17,898 nt of DNA, from the NCBI GenBank assembly GCA_964495095.1, contig CAZBUH010000034.1, positions 1 through 17,898 on the forward strand, given 5' to 3'. Of the stretch, positions 1-8,573 are shown piece by piece (within the stretch, counting starts at the first letter, position 1; every line of letters begins with the position of its first letter). This stretch comes from CAZBUH01 sp964495095. Lineage in GTDB: Bacteria; Bacillota; Clostridia; Oscillospirales; Oscillospiraceae. The translations under genes and the position numbers were made by a program. The notes below the pieces were generated by a model. That model worked only from the letters and a program-made list of their open reading frames with translations. It searched no databases and was not told the origin of the DNA.

Positions 1-627
1 GTTGAGCGCATGCTTTCTGAACGCCTCAACAGCGTCCATGTTGCACATTTCCTTCAGGTCCTCATAATCCCAGACCTGTATTTTCTGTATTTCGTGGGAG
101 GTGCGGAAGCCGTCGAAGAAGTTTATAAACGGCACTCTCCCCTCAATGGCCGCCAGATGGGCCACAGCGGAGAGATCCATGACCTCCTGTGGGTTTGTCT
201 CCGCCAGCATTGCAAAGCCGGTCTGGCGGCAGGCGTATACGTCAGAGTGGTCTCCGAAAATGTTCAGGGCGTGGGAGGCCACGGTTCTTGCGGATACGTG
301 GAACACCGCCGGGAGCAACTCGCCGGCTATTTTATACATATTGGGTATCATAAGAAGCAGGCCCTGGGAGGCGGTGTATGTAGTGGTCAGGGCGCCGGCG
401 GCAAGAGCGCCGTGGACGGTGCCTGAGGCGCCGGCCTCGGACTGCATCTCCATCACCTTAACAGTGGTTCCGAAGATGTTTTTTCTGCCGTTTGCCGCCC
501 ACTGGTCAACGTAGTCCGCCATAGGGCTGGAGGGCGTTATGGGGTATATGCCCGCCACTTCCGTAAATGCGTAGGATACATGGGCGGCGGCATTATTGCC
601 GTCCATTGTCTTTAGTTTTCTCGCCAT
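1..627 (-). CDS. nifJ: Pyruvate:ferredoxin (flavodoxin) oxidoreductase, N-terminal part (cut by window edge)
   Basis: Catalyses CoA-dependent oxidative decarboxylation of pyruvate to acetyl-CoA with electrons passed to ferredoxin, the main pyruvate-cleaving enzyme of strict anaerobes, in the cytoplasm. Only the first 209 codons are in the window; the gene runs off the left edge. The visible part is the N-terminal thiamine-diphosphate/pyrimidine-binding domain: a start MARKLKTMDGNNAAAHVSYA, then AGIYPITPSSPMADYVDQWA, the EAGASGTVHGAL segment with its conserved Glu, and YTASQGLLLMIPNMYK, all typical of single-chain PFOR. I chose ATG at 627, because the AAAGGA Shine-Dalgarno lies 9 nt upstream. 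An in-frame ATG at 636 touches that motif directly and is a poorer start. The gene has its own promoter at 691-719 and follows cinA on the same strand. Confidence 0.93.
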   Translation of the reverse strand, partial: MARKLKTMDGNNAAAHVSYAFTEVAGIYPITPSSPMADYVDQWAANGRKNIFGTTVKVMEMQSEAGASGTVHGALAAGALTTTYTASQGLLLMIPNMYKIAGELLPAVFHVSARTVASHALNIFGDHSDVYACRQTGFAMLAETNPQEVMDLSAVAHLAAIEGRVPFINFFDGFRTSHEIQKIQVWDYEDLKEMCNMDAVEAFRKHALN

Positions 628-690
628 GTATTTCATTCCTTTCAAATATTATTGCAAGCGCCGAAAGGCGCATAAATTCATTCATGACAA

Positions 691-719
691 AGTATATCAC
701 AACGACGGTTTTCTGTAAA
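691..719 (-). promoter_or_regulatory. Sigma-A-type promoter for nifJ
   Basis: On the minus strand a -35 TTTACA (719-714) and a -10 TATACT (696-691) are separated by exactly 17 nt. A TG dinucleotide one base before the -10 makes it an extended -10. Transcription would begin near 684 and give a leader of about 57 nt holding a small hairpin (658-671, 5-bp GCGCC/GGCGC stem, 4-nt loop) upstream of the ribosome binding site. The rest of the 171-nt gap (637-807) shows no gene and no convincing terminator for cinA. Confidence 0.7.
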
Positions 720-807
720 CATCTGCAAACTTGTAATTAGTGCCGAAAATTCCATAGGATTTTGCCCCAAAAGCCGCCAAAATTAACCTTCAAAAGCATC
801 GGGGCCG

Positions 808-2064
808 CTAAATGGGCAGCCCGGTGAGATACCGCCTCACCATGTCGAAGGCGTTGTGCACCGCCGCAGTGCGGCAGCGCTGGCGGTCGGAGCCCAAATT
901 GAGCGAGCGGAAAAACGTCATATCCCCGTCCACGGCCATGGCCACGAAAACGGTGCCCACCTCGCGGCCCGTCTCATCGGATGCGGGGCCGGCAATGCCT
1001 GTGATGCCTATGCCGATATCGGCCCCAAGCTCCCGCCTTATGCCCTTTGCCATCTGTACGGCCACCTCCCGGGACACGGGGCCCTTCTCCCTGATAAGCT
1101 CCGGATCCACACTCAGGAGCTTCGCTTTTGCAGCATTGCAGTATGTCACGGCCCCGCCGAGAAACACCTCCGAGGCCCCGGGTATGTCCGTGATGCGCTT
1201 TGCCAGAAGCCCGCCTGTGCAGGATTCCGCCGCCGCCAGCGTTTTGCCCTCCTCCTTTAAAAGGTGCAGAACCGTGTCCTCAAGGCTCTCGGCGTCGATG
1301 GCGTAGATTACGTCTCCCAGGATGCCGGTCACCTTTTCAATTACCGGCTCCATCATTTTTTCCGCTTCCTCCACTGTCTGAGCCTTGGCGGTGACTCTCA
1401 GCATCACCTCCGCCTCCTTGGCGTAGGGGGCCAGGGTGGGGTTTTCAAGCTCCATCATCATGTCGTGGAGCTTATCCTCCACGGCGCTCTCGCCCATGCC
1501 GAATATCCGTATATTGTGGGAGACTATCTCGCCGTCGGAGAGCTTTTTGAGATACGGCATTGCCGAAAGCCGGAACATCGTGCCGCACTCCCTGGGCGGG
1601 CCGGGCAGCATAACGACAAATTTTCCCCGGGCCTCAAAGCCGCAGCCCGGTGCCGTGCCGCAGGTGTTGTAAAAGGGCGTGCAGCCCTCGGGCAGATACG
1701 CCTGCCGCTTATTGTTCTCCGTCATGTTGCAGGTGTGGAGCCTGTCCATGAAGTATTTCTCCATCTCGTCCATGGCCCGCTGGTCGAACTTAAGCTCTTT
1801 CCCAAAGCACTGGGCCAGGGTCTGCTTTGTAAGGTCGTCGCACGTGGGGCCAAGGCCGCCTGTGGTGATTATAATATCCGCCCGGCCCTTTGCCGTCTCC
1901 ACCGCCTGCCGGAGCCGCTCCGGGTTATCGCCTACGGCGGTGTGGTAGTAAACGTTTATGCCTATCTCCGACAGCATACGCGATATGTCCTGGGCGTCGG
2001 TGTTTGCGATGTTTCCCAAAAGTATTTCGGTGCCCACTGCAATAAGCTCCGCTGTGTAGCTCAT
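808..2064 (-). CDS. cinA: CinA-family protein (NMN amidohydrolase / competence-damage inducible)
   Basis: A 418-residue two-domain protein of normal family length. Residues 1 to about 170 form the molybdopterin-binding-like (MoCF, COG1058) domain, with AVGTEILLGNIANTDAQ and the TTGGLGPTCDD motif at 67-77. Residues from about 258 form the CinA C-terminal domain with AAESCTGG (278-285) and the GIAGP segment, the part that deamidates nicotinamide mononucleotide in characterised homologues. The family works in pyridine-nucleotide salvage and is linked by name to competence and DNA damage. The start ATG overlaps the thiI stop in an ATGA (2064-2061), which implies translational coupling. It is the last gene of the yifB-thiI-cinA operon. 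No clear terminator follows it. Confidence 0.95.
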   Translation of the reverse strand: MSYTAELIAVGTEILLGNIANTDAQDISRMLSEIGINVYYHTAVGDNPERLRQAVETAKGRADIIITTGGLGPTCDDLTKQTLAQCFGKELKFDQRAMDEMEKYFMDRLHTCNMTENNKRQAYLPEGCTPFYNTCGTAPGCGFEARGKFVVMLPGPPRECGTMFRLSAMPYLKKLSDGEIVSHNIRIFGMGESAVEDKLHDMMMELENPTLAPYAKEAEVMLRVTAKAQTVEEAEKMMEPVIEKVTGILGDVIYAIDAESLEDTVLHLLKEEGKTLAAAESCTGGLLAKRITDIPGASEVFLGGAVTYCNAAKAKLLSVDPELIREKGPVSREVAVQMAKGIRRELGADIGIGITGIAGPASDETGREVGTVFVAMAVDGDMTFFRSLNLGSDRQRCRTAAVHNAFDMVRRYLTGLPI

Positions 2065-3233
2065 AATTTTACCTCTATCCTCTCAATATTCATGACAGCC
2101 TCCATAACAAGCCCGTCGATATCCATGGCGGCCTCCGCCTCCTCAACCTCCCGGAGTTTCGGCTTCGTCCTGGGGTGCCGCGGGGTGAACACGGTGCAGC
2201 AGTCCTCATAGGGCAGTATGGAGGTTTCAAAAGTGCCTATTTTATTTGCCGTACTTATTATCTCCGTCTTGTCCATGGCTATTACAGGCCGCAGCACCGG
2301 CGTGGAGATGCACGCCTCGGTGACGCCCATGGCCTCCATTGTCTGGCTCGCCACCTGCCCCAAACTCTCCCCGGTGACGATGGCCTTGCAGCCGTTATCC
2401 AGGGCTATCTTCTCAGCTATGCGCATCATAAAGCGGCGCATTATTATTGTGAAAAATTCCTCCGGGCATTTGTCCCTTATCTCCTCCTGTATTCTGGTAA
2501 AGGGCACCACCTCCAGCGTCATCCGTCCGCAGTAGGAGGTGAGGATGGACGCCAGCTCCACCACCTTCTGCTTTGCCTGTTCCGAGGTGTAGGGGAAGGA
2601 GAAGAAATGCACCGGTATCACCTGGACTCCCCGCTTTGCTATCATATATGTGGAAACCGGGCTGTCTATTCCTCCGGAGAGCAGGGACACGGCCCTGCCG
2701 TTTGCGCCCACGGGCATTCCTCCCGCTCCGGGTATCGGCGCGGAGTGGACATATGCGGCAAAATCCCGCACCTCCACATGCACCGTAAGCTCCGGGTTGT
2801 GTACATCCACGGCGCAGTCGGGAAATTCCTCCGACAAAAGCCCGCCCACATACCGGGATATCTCTATGGACGTCATGGGGAAGGTCTTATCAGAGCGCTT
2901 TGACTCCACCTTAAAGCTCCCGGCCCTGCGCAGGTCGTCTCCGAGATAATCCCTCGCCATGCGGAAAATGGCGTCCTTATCCTTTTCGCAGGCCATTGCC
3001 CGTGAAACGGACACCACGCCGAAAACGCGGGTCATGGCGTCCAGAGCGCCGTCCATATCGCAGCCTTCGTCCCTGGGCTCCGCATATATGGTGGACTGGA
3101 CGGCGTAAATTTTAAATTCCCCGAAAGGCTTTATCCTGCGCTTTATGTTGCCTATGAGCTTCGTCTCAAACGCCTTCCTGTTGAGGCCCTTCAGGACTAT
3201 CTCGCCCTGCTTTAATAAAATCATATCTCTCAT
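2061..3233 (-). CDS. thiI: tRNA 4-thiouridine synthase ThiI (tRNA sulfurtransferase)
   Basis: ATP-dependent sulfurtransferase that makes 4-thiouridine at tRNA position 8; some homologues also serve thiamine thiazole synthesis. It has 390 residues, the short form without a C-terminal rhodanese domain, as in Bacillus; sulfur is then supplied by a cysteine desulfurase such as NifZ. Visible features: N-terminal MILLKQGEIVLKGLNR, a THUMP region (about 60-165, ending YVHSAPIPGAGGMPVG), the PP-loop SGGIDSP at 186-192, and downstream CPEEFFTIIMRRFM, TGESLGQVASQT and EDCCTVF, all conserved in ThiI. The start is 3 nt after the yifB stop, with AGGGGA from the end of yifB as ribosome binding site. No dedicated cysteine desulfurase gene lies beside it in this window. 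Confidence 0.96.
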   Translation of the reverse strand: MRDMILLKQGEIVLKGLNRKAFETKLIGNIKRRIKPFGEFKIYAVQSTIYAEPRDEGCDMDGALDAMTRVFGVVSVSRAMACEKDKDAIFRMARDYLGDDLRRAGSFKVESKRSDKTFPMTSIEISRYVGGLLSEEFPDCAVDVHNPELTVHVEVRDFAAYVHSAPIPGAGGMPVGANGRAVSLLSGGIDSPVSTYMIAKRGVQVIPVHFFSFPYTSEQAKQKVVELASILTSYCGRMTLEVVPFTRIQEEIRDKCPEEFFTIIMRRFMMRIAEKIALDNGCKAIVTGESLGQVASQTMEAMGVTEACISTPVLRPVIAMDKTEIISTANKIGTFETSILPYEDCCTVFTPRHPRTKPKLREVEEAEAAMDIDGLVMEAVMNIERIEVKL

Positions 3234-3236
3234 TTT

Positions 3237-4784
3237 TCAATTCCCCTGATGAAAATCATATGTCCTGTACTGTATGGCCTCCGCCAGATGCTGCACCAGG
3301 ATATTTTCTTCCCCGTCCAGATCCGCTATGGTCCTGGCCACACGGAGTATCCTGTCGTAGCTTCTGGCCGTAAGGCCCATGGTCTCAAAGGCCCCCCGCA
3401 TAAGCTCCTCGCACTGGGGGCTTAAGCTGCAGAAGGTTTTCATATCCTTTGGCTCTATGTATGCGTTGCACTGCACCGCCGTACCGCCGAAGCGCCCGGC
3501 CTGGAGCTTTCTGGCCCTGTCCACGCGCTTTTTTATCTCCGAGGAGCGCTCCGCCGGGGCGTTTTGCCTCAGCTCGTCGAATTCCAGCGCCGCCACTTCC
3601 ACATACATGTCTATTCTGTCCAGAAGTGGGCCGGAAATTTTACTGTGGTACTTTTTTATTGAAAGCTCGGAGCACCGGCACCTGCCCGAGGGATGGCCGT
3701 ACCAGCCGCACTTGCAGGGGTTCATGGCGCATACAAGCATAAACCGGCTGGGATAGGTGACGGAGCCCGAGGCCCTGGACACCGTAACCACCCTGTCCTC
3801 AAGGGGCTGGCGCAGCACCTCAAGCACGTCCTTGTGAAATTCCGGCAACTCGTCCAAAAACAGTACGCCGTTATTTGCCAGAGATATCTCCCCCGGCCTC
3901 AGATTTCCGGCGCTGCCCCCTGTCATGGCCGCGGCGGAGAGGGTGTGATGGGGGCTTCTGAAGGGGCGGACGTTTATTATGGGGTTATCCTTCCCCGTAA
4001 GGCCCATTATGGAGTGTATCGCCGTGGTCTCCAGCATTTCCTCCCGGCTCATGTCCGGCAGTATGCCGGGAAGCCGCTTTGCAAGCATACTTTTCCCCGA
4101 GCCGGGAGGTCCTACGAGAAGTATGTTGTGCCCGCCGGCGGCGGCTATCTCCAAAGCCCGCTTTACGTTCTCCTGGCCCTTTACGTCGGCAAAATCGGGA
4201 GCCTCCGTCCCGGAGGGGCGTATCTCCACAGGCTCCATGGGGGCTATGGGAGCCTCCCCTGTGAGATGGGCCAGCAGCTCATTTATGTCCTTTACCGGAT
4301 ACACCGCAAGGCCCTGGGCAAAGCTCGCCTCCCGTGCGTTATCCGCCGGCACGAAAAGCTCTTTTATCCCCGCCTCCGCCGCAGCCATCGCCATTGGCAG
4401 CGCGCCGTTTACCGGCCGCAGCGTGCCGGAAAGGGACAGCTCGCCTATAAACGCCGCGCTCTCCGGCAGCGGCTTTATCACGCAGGAGGCCGCCAATATG
4501 CTGAGCATCACCGGCAGATCGTAGAGGGTGCCGCCCTTTTTCGTGTCCGCCGGGGCCAGATTCACGGTTATCCTGCTGACGGGGAATTTTATGCCGCAGT
4601 TTTTCACGGCGGCCCGGACCCGCTCCCGTGCCTCCTTTACAGCCGTGTCCGGCAGGCCCACGATATCAAAGGCCGGCAGACCCTGACTGAGAAAGCACTC
4701 CACCGACACCTGATACCCGCTTATCCCCGATATGCCCATGGAACGAACACTGTATACCAAACCTGTCACCGCTTTCCGTAGCAT
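3237..4784 (-). CDS. yifB: YifB/ComM family Mg-chelatase-like AAA+ ATPase
   Basis: AAA+ protein of the YifB/ComM family; ComM is a hexameric branch-migration helicase used in natural transformation. The 515 residues match the usual length of about 510. An N-terminal ChlI/Lon-protease-like domain contains QGLPAFDIVGLPDTAVKEAR and NLAPADTKKGG. The AAA+ domain has Walker A GPPGSGKS (225-232), Walker B GVLFLDELPEF, and a cysteine-rich NPCKCGWYGHPSGRCRCS insert typical of the family. A C-terminal Mg-chelatase domain ends the protein. I place the start at ATG 4784 (AGGA 5 nt upstream). A longer reading from TTG 4841 is excluded because that TTG is the -35 box of the promoter. A TTG at 4760, behind GGTGA, would align best with the shortest family members and cannot be excluded. 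First gene of the yifB-thiI-cinA operon. Confidence 0.93.
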   Translation of the reverse strand: MLRKAVTGLVYSVRSMGISGISGYQVSVECFLSQGLPAFDIVGLPDTAVKEARERVRAAVKNCGIKFPVSRITVNLAPADTKKGGTLYDLPVMLSILAASCVIKPLPESAAFIGELSLSGTLRPVNGALPMAMAAAEAGIKELFVPADNAREASFAQGLAVYPVKDINELLAHLTGEAPIAPMEPVEIRPSGTEAPDFADVKGQENVKRALEIAAAGGHNILLVGPPGSGKSMLAKRLPGILPDMSREEMLETTAIHSIMGLTGKDNPIINVRPFRSPHHTLSAAAMTGGSAGNLRPGEISLANNGVLFLDELPEFHKDVLEVLRQPLEDRVVTVSRASGSVTYPSRFMLVCAMNPCKCGWYGHPSGRCRCSELSIKKYHSKISGPLLDRIDMYVEVAALEFDELRQNAPAERSSEIKKRVDRARKLQAGRFGGTAVQCNAYIEPKDMKTFCSLSPQCEELMRGAFETMGLTARSYDRILRVARTIADLDGEENILVQHLAEAIQYRTYDFHQGN

Positions 4785-4811
4785 TTTGGTCCTGTAATTT
4801 CGTAATATAAA

Positions 4812-4841
4812 ATTATACCATTTAACATACACCGTTTGCAA
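4812..4841 (-). promoter_or_regulatory. Promoter of the yifB-thiI-cinA operon
   Basis: Minus-strand -35 TTGCAA (4841-4836), 18-nt spacer, perfect -10 TATAAT (4817-4812). Transcription would start near 4805, about 20 nt before the chosen yifB ATG, with an AGGA ribosome binding site between. The location also decides the yifB start, since any upstream start would overlap the promoter. Confidence 0.8.
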
Positions 4842-4870
4842 GTGCGGAGTGTTCCGCCCCGGCGCAGGGC

Positions 4871-4928
4871 AAAAAACGGCTGAGGACGCCGGGATAAAGC
4901 AGCAGCGCTTTAAGCCGTCCCTCAGCCG
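4871..4928 (-). terminator. Rho-independent terminator of the nfo-ABC operon
   Basis: On the minus strand a perfect 9-bp stem CGGCTGAGG/CCTCAGCCG (4928-4920 with 4885-4877) extends by 3 bp past a one-base bulge. It is followed directly by a run of six T (4876-4871). It lies about 20 nt after the stop codon of the last permease gene and ahead of the yifB promoter, separating the two operons. Confidence 0.88.
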
Positions 4929-4947
4929 CCATAAGCGGTTTATATTC

Positions 4948-6294
4948 CTATTTCCCTCTCAGCATCCCGACAGCCCGCTTAAGGCTGGGGGGATTGCCCT
5001 TATACATCGCCAGGACAGAGTACAGCCTTCCGGCCAGCATCATCACCAGAACGGCGGAGACCGCCGCCACGGCCAGTATGCCGACTCCCATCAGCGGAGA
5101 AATATTCCCCAGCAGCACCTGGCTGGGAGCTGTCAGTATCGACGTAAACGGTACCCAGTTGAGCCACATGGGAGGCCGGGAGCCGTCCATCATGCCGCCT
5201 GCAAACAGGGCGCAGAAGAAGCTTATAAGAAGCACCATCGTAAAAAGCATATTGGTGGAGGCCAGATCCTCCTGCTTTCCCGCCAGCGAGCCGCCGAAGG
5301 ATGCCAGCGCACAGTACAGGAGAAAGCCCGACAGCGTTATAAGCAGGGAAACCGCTATGCCTCCCGGGGTGAACATGCCCGAAAGCAGGAACTGCTTCAG
5401 TATATCGAGCACACCGGACAGGGATATGGACGGGGCGGGGTCTATGAGCTGCACCGCCCCAAGCCCCGCTGCAAATCCCAGCAAAAGGGCCAGTATCCAT
5501 GCGAAAAACTGTATCACCGCCGCAAGGGCAATCGCCAGCACCTTGCCCAGCACCATCGCCCCGGGCTTTACCGCCATGAGGAAAAGGTCCATGAGCTTCG
5601 AGCTTTTTTCCATGACAACGCAGTTTGCCACGCCCTGCCCGTAAAATATCACCATGAAATACAGGAACATGATGTTCAGATACGGCAGCGCCATGGAGAG
5701 CACCATCTTGACCATATCATCGGAGCCTTCCTCGCCGTCTGCGGCGCCGGCGGGCTCCACCACCGTTTCCACCGGGGCCGCCGCCTCAGCAAGCTGCTCC
5801 TGTGTCAGGCCGGATTTTACGGCAAGTATGTACGGGAAAGCGTTGGAAATAAAGCTCTCGTACCCCTCGGCGTCCTCCATTTGGAGGGTCGAGCTGTCCG
5901 GCAGCAGCACGTGGGCGCCGTAGCTTCCGCCGTCCTTATCAATTATCAGCACAAGGCTGCCGTCCTCCCTTTCCGCCGCCTCAATAGCGGACTCGGCGTC
6001 GGGCCGGCTCTCATATACGATATCCGCAAAACCGGGGACGCCCAGGGAATTTAAAAAGCCCAGGTCGGCCTCCCGGCCGCCGCTCACGTCGGCGTAAAAC
6101 ACTTTGCCTGCGGCTGTGGCGGCAGGCGCTCCGACGCCGCCATTGCTGCCGCCGAAAAGCTGGGCGCAGACGATTATAATGAGAGGCGCCAGGAAAAGGA
6201 TAAGCCCAACCAGTATCGTGGAAAGCTTGTAGCCTTTGGTTTTCACATGCTGTGAAAATGTGAAGGAGAATACCTTTCCGAAGCCTTTAAGCAT
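4948..6294 (-). CDS. ABC-2 type transporter permease, NatB/YhaP-like (second permease)
   Basis: A 448-residue membrane subunit of an ABC exporter. The N-terminal membrane helix (about 24-46, LSTILVGLILFLAPLIIIV) is followed by an extracytoplasmic domain of about 150 residues and then five or so further helices (about 203-225, 250-275, 310-335, 346-367, 396-420). The family motif VMEKSSKLMDLFLMAVKPGAMVLGK follows the second helix, as in NatB/YhaP permeases that couple to NatA-type ATPases. The start ATG has GGAGG upstream and overlaps the previous permease gene by 8 bp. The substrate cannot be read from sequence; characterised relatives export sodium ions or small compounds. With the neighbouring permease it probably forms a heterodimer on one ATPase dimer. 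A strong terminator follows the gene. Confidence 0.88.
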   Translation of the reverse strand: MLKGFGKVFSFTFSQHVKTKGYKLSTILVGLILFLAPLIIIVCAQLFGGSNGGVGAPAATAAGKVFYADVSGGREADLGFLNSLGVPGFADIVYESRPDAESAIEAAEREDGSLVLIIDKDGGSYGAHVLLPDSSTLQMEDAEGYESFISNAFPYILAVKSGLTQEQLAEAAAPVETVVEPAGAADGEEGSDDMVKMVLSMALPYLNIMFLYFMVIFYGQGVANCVVMEKSSKLMDLFLMAVKPGAMVLGKVLAIALAAVIQFFAWILALLLGFAAGLGAVQLIDPAPSISLSGVLDILKQFLLSGMFTPGGIAVSLLITLSGFLLYCALASFGGSLAGKQEDLASTNMLFTMVLLISFFCALFAGGMMDGSRPPMWLNWVPFTSILTAPSQVLLGNISPLMGVGILAVAAVSAVLVMMLAGRLYSVLAMYKGNPPSLKRAVGMLRGK

Positions 6295-7591
6295 TTTTTC
6301 CCGCCTCCTTTGCCATTTTAAATATGCCCGAGAGCTTTACGCGGGAGCCATTGTACATTATAAGCCCCGAATACACCCTTGAGCACAGCAGCGCCAGCGC
6401 CGCCGCGACCCCCGCCTGTATCACCCAGGACAGCAACAGCATCCACAGGCTGATATTCCCGCAGACGTACTGCACCGGGGCGCAGAACACAGCCACTATC
6501 GGGCAGAAGCTCACGAAAACCGTCAGCCAGCCTCCGGAAAATCCGGCGGCGGCGCAGGACACTATATAGCCCGCCATAACCGGCAGCATAGTTGTGAGGT
6601 TTGCCGACTCCATATCCTCCATAACGGAGCAGGACGCGCCCGATATGCCGGAGATTATGGCGAAGGTGAGGCAGGCCACTACAAGCCACATAAGCGCTAT
6701 AATCACAGTGCCGAAGCCGATGTTCAGCATTTCCGAATTTATGCCCAGGGCGCTTATGGCGCTGCTTATCACGGATATGTCCATGAAAACCGAGCTTACG
6801 GCGGCCGACAGCCCGAAAGCGGCCAGCATAAGGATAAGGAAACCGAAAATATACGTCATAACCGCCAGTATTTTGCCGGAAATCAGCGCCAGCGGCTTCA
6901 CGCTCACCATCAGAAGCTCCACAAGCTTTGAGGCTTTTTCCTCCACAACGGAGCGGATGATATACGACGCCGAGAATATGCTCACTATCATGACTATTAT
7001 TGCGTAGATATACTCCACAGCAAACCGTGCGTCAAAGCCCACGTCGTAATAGTCCTCCACCGTACCCGACGAAGTGTCAAAGCCGGAGCCCAGCACCTCC
7101 ATACTGCCGGAATCTATGCCGGCGGCGTTGTATCTCGCCCTGTTTAATATCTCAGTACACAGGGCGGCAAAGCTGCCGGCATCGCTCTCGCCCACGTCGC
7201 AGTCCTCGGGCCGGAGAAGCTCCAGGCTGTAGCCTGCGCCGTCTTTTGAGAGCTTTACAAGCACCTCGGTCCCGGCAAGGCACGATACGTACTCATCCTC
7301 GGGAAAATCCGGGCTGGAAAACTCCACTCCGGAGTATTTGGCGTTTATCTCCTGAGCCTGGGAGAAATCCAGCTCAAGGCCCGTATCGTTTAATATATAG
7401 GCTGTTGTAATATCTGAGGAGCCGGAAAAGATCTCGGCGTTCATTGCGACAGAGGCCACAGGCACGCTCAGCAGGGCGATTATAAGCATAATTACGGCAC
7501 TCACGATATTGGCCTTGTTTTTAATCTGCTGGCGGAGGGTGAATGAATAGACTTCTTTTAAGCCCTCAAAGCTCTTTTTACTCAGCCTCAT
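6287..7591 (-). CDS. ABC-2 type transporter permease, NatB/YhaP-like (first permease)
   Basis: A 434-residue permease with the same plan as its downstream neighbour: a helix near residues 28-52, a large extracytoplasmic domain, then a cluster of helices from about residue 195 onward. The matching family motif is VVEEKASKLVELLMVSVKPL, followed by ISGKILAVM. I use ATG 7591 (MRLSKKSFEG): it has AGGTGAGG just upstream and gives a 14-bp overlap with the ATPase gene. A longer reading frame from 7648 would overlap the ATPase by 71 bp and lacks family similarity. Two different but homologous permeases in tandem point to a heterodimeric transmembrane channel, probably from an old duplication. Substrate unknown. 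Confidence 0.87.
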   Translation of the reverse strand: MRLSKKSFEGLKEVYSFTLRQQIKNKANIVSAVIMLIIALLSVPVASVAMNAEIFSGSSDITTAYILNDTGLELDFSQAQEINAKYSGVEFSSPDFPEDEYVSCLAGTEVLVKLSKDGAGYSLELLRPEDCDVGESDAGSFAALCTEILNRARYNAAGIDSGSMEVLGSGFDTSSGTVEDYYDVGFDARFAVEYIYAIIVMIVSIFSASYIIRSVVEEKASKLVELLMVSVKPLALISGKILAVMTYIFGFLILMLAAFGLSAAVSSVFMDISVISSAISALGINSEMLNIGFGTVIIALMWLVVACLTFAIISGISGASCSVMEDMESANLTTMLPVMAGYIVSCAAAGFSGGWLTVFVSFCPIVAVFCAPVQYVCGNISLWMLLLSWVIQAGVAAALALLCSRVYSGLIMYNGSRVKLSGIFKMAKEAGKNA

Positions 7592-8573
7592 GGCCCTCAC
7601 CTGCTTTTTCAACGAAAATCTCGTGGAGCGACGGCTCCCGGAGATCAAAGGTAATGACGGTAGCTTCGTCCCGGGCCAGCGACCGGAGAAGCCTGTTTGC
7701 CTGGTCCTCTCCCGTCACCTTTATCTGGTACTCGCACTCCTTTTCGCTTATGAGCCGCGCCCCGGAGCGGGCTATGTAGTCCGATATATCCGATTCGGTC
7801 TTAAGGGACAGGTTTACCCTGCCGTAGCTCTTTTTTATCTCGTTTAAATTGCCCTGGAGCACCGCCCGGGATTTATCCAGTATGGTAATATCGGTGCAGA
7901 ATTCCTCCACCGCCGCCATCTGGTGGCTGGACATTATAAGGTATTTCCCCTTTTTTATCTCGTCCCGGATTATCCCCTTAAACAGGTCCGTGTTCACCGG
8001 GTCCAGGCCGGAGAAGGGCTCATCCAGGATTATAAGCTCCGGGTCGGCTATAAGGGCTGTCATAAACTGTATCTTCTGCTGATTGCCCTTTGAGAGCTGA
8101 TCTGCAAGCTTCGGCTTGCTGCGCTTTTTCCCGGCAGTCCTCAGACCGCCGGCCCGGCCGATGGGCGCCGCGGCAGCGGCCTGCTCGTCAGGGTACAGGT
8201 ATTCCCGAAGCTCCAGCCTCGTGGCCCAGCGGTCTATACGCTTTTTCGCCTCCTGCTTCGGCACGCCCCGGAGCCCGGCGAAGTATACAAGCTGGTCCAT
8301 AAGGGCATATTTGGGGTAAAGCCCCCGCTCCTCGGCAAGATAGCCCACGCTGCACGCGGCGGTGTCCAGGGGAGCGCCGTTCCACAGCACCTCTCCCCCG
8401 TCCCGGGCCAGCATATTCAGCATCATGCGGATGGATGTGGTCTTTCCGGCGCCGTTTGTGCCCAAAAGGGCGTAGACGCCTGGCTTTTCCATGGAAAAGC
8501 TCAAATCCTCCACAACGGTCTTATCACCGTATTTTTTATGCAGATGAGAAACTGTAAGTCCCGTAAAAATCAC
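7578..8573 (-). CDS. ABC transporter ATP-binding protein, NatA/YhaQ-like, with an insertion before the signature motif
   Basis: A 331-residue ATPase driving the two downstream permeases. Walker A GTNGAGKTT (38-46), signature LSKGNQQ (160-166), Walker B ELIILDEP (179-186), D-loop SGLDPVN, and switch histidine H217 in SSHQM are all present, so ATP hydrolysis should work. A C-terminal regulatory extension (about 245-325) is typical of NatA/YhaQ. Unusual: about 30 residues rich in Ala, Gly, Arg and Lys (about 126-155) stand between the helical subdomain and the signature motif, where relatives have only a short link. The start is GTG in a GTGA overlap with the nfo stop (8573-8570). AGGAG directly abuts the GTG, so translation probably depends on coupling to nfo. 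Confidence 0.92.
   Translation of the reverse strand: MIFTGLTVSHLHKKYGDKTVVEDLSFSMEKPGVYALLGTNGAGKTTSIRMMLNMLARDGGEVLWNGAPLDTAACSVGYLAEERGLYPKYALMDQLVYFAGLRGVPKQEAKKRIDRWATRLELREYLYPDEQAAAAAPIGRAGGLRTAGKKRSKPKLADQLSKGNQQKIQFMTALIADPELIILDEPFSGLDPVNTDLFKGIIRDEIKKGKYLIMSSHQMAAVEEFCTDITILDKSRAVLQGNLNEIKKSYGRVNLSLKTESDISDYIARSGARLISEKECEYQIKVTGEDQANRLLRSLARDEATVITFDLREPSLHEIFVEKAGEGHEAE

Noticed and set aside
759..783. Possible terminator for cinA (6-bp ATTTTG/CAAAAT stem)
   Set aside because: A-T-rich short stem with a 13-nt loop and no T-run; too weak to annotate.
1264..2211. Long open frame on the plus strand opposite cinA and thiI
   Set aside because: Antisense shadow of two well-supported genes; His/Gly/Leu-rich composition, no recognisable domain, no ribosome binding site.
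3693..4781. 362-codon open frame opposite yifB
   Set aside because: Antisense shadow of a full-length YifB; no domain similarity.
4849..6054. 401-codon open frame on the plus strand opposite the permease
   Set aside because: It starts in the terminator region and is antisense to a permease with clear motifs. Its composition (His, Gln, Arg rich) is that of a shadow frame.
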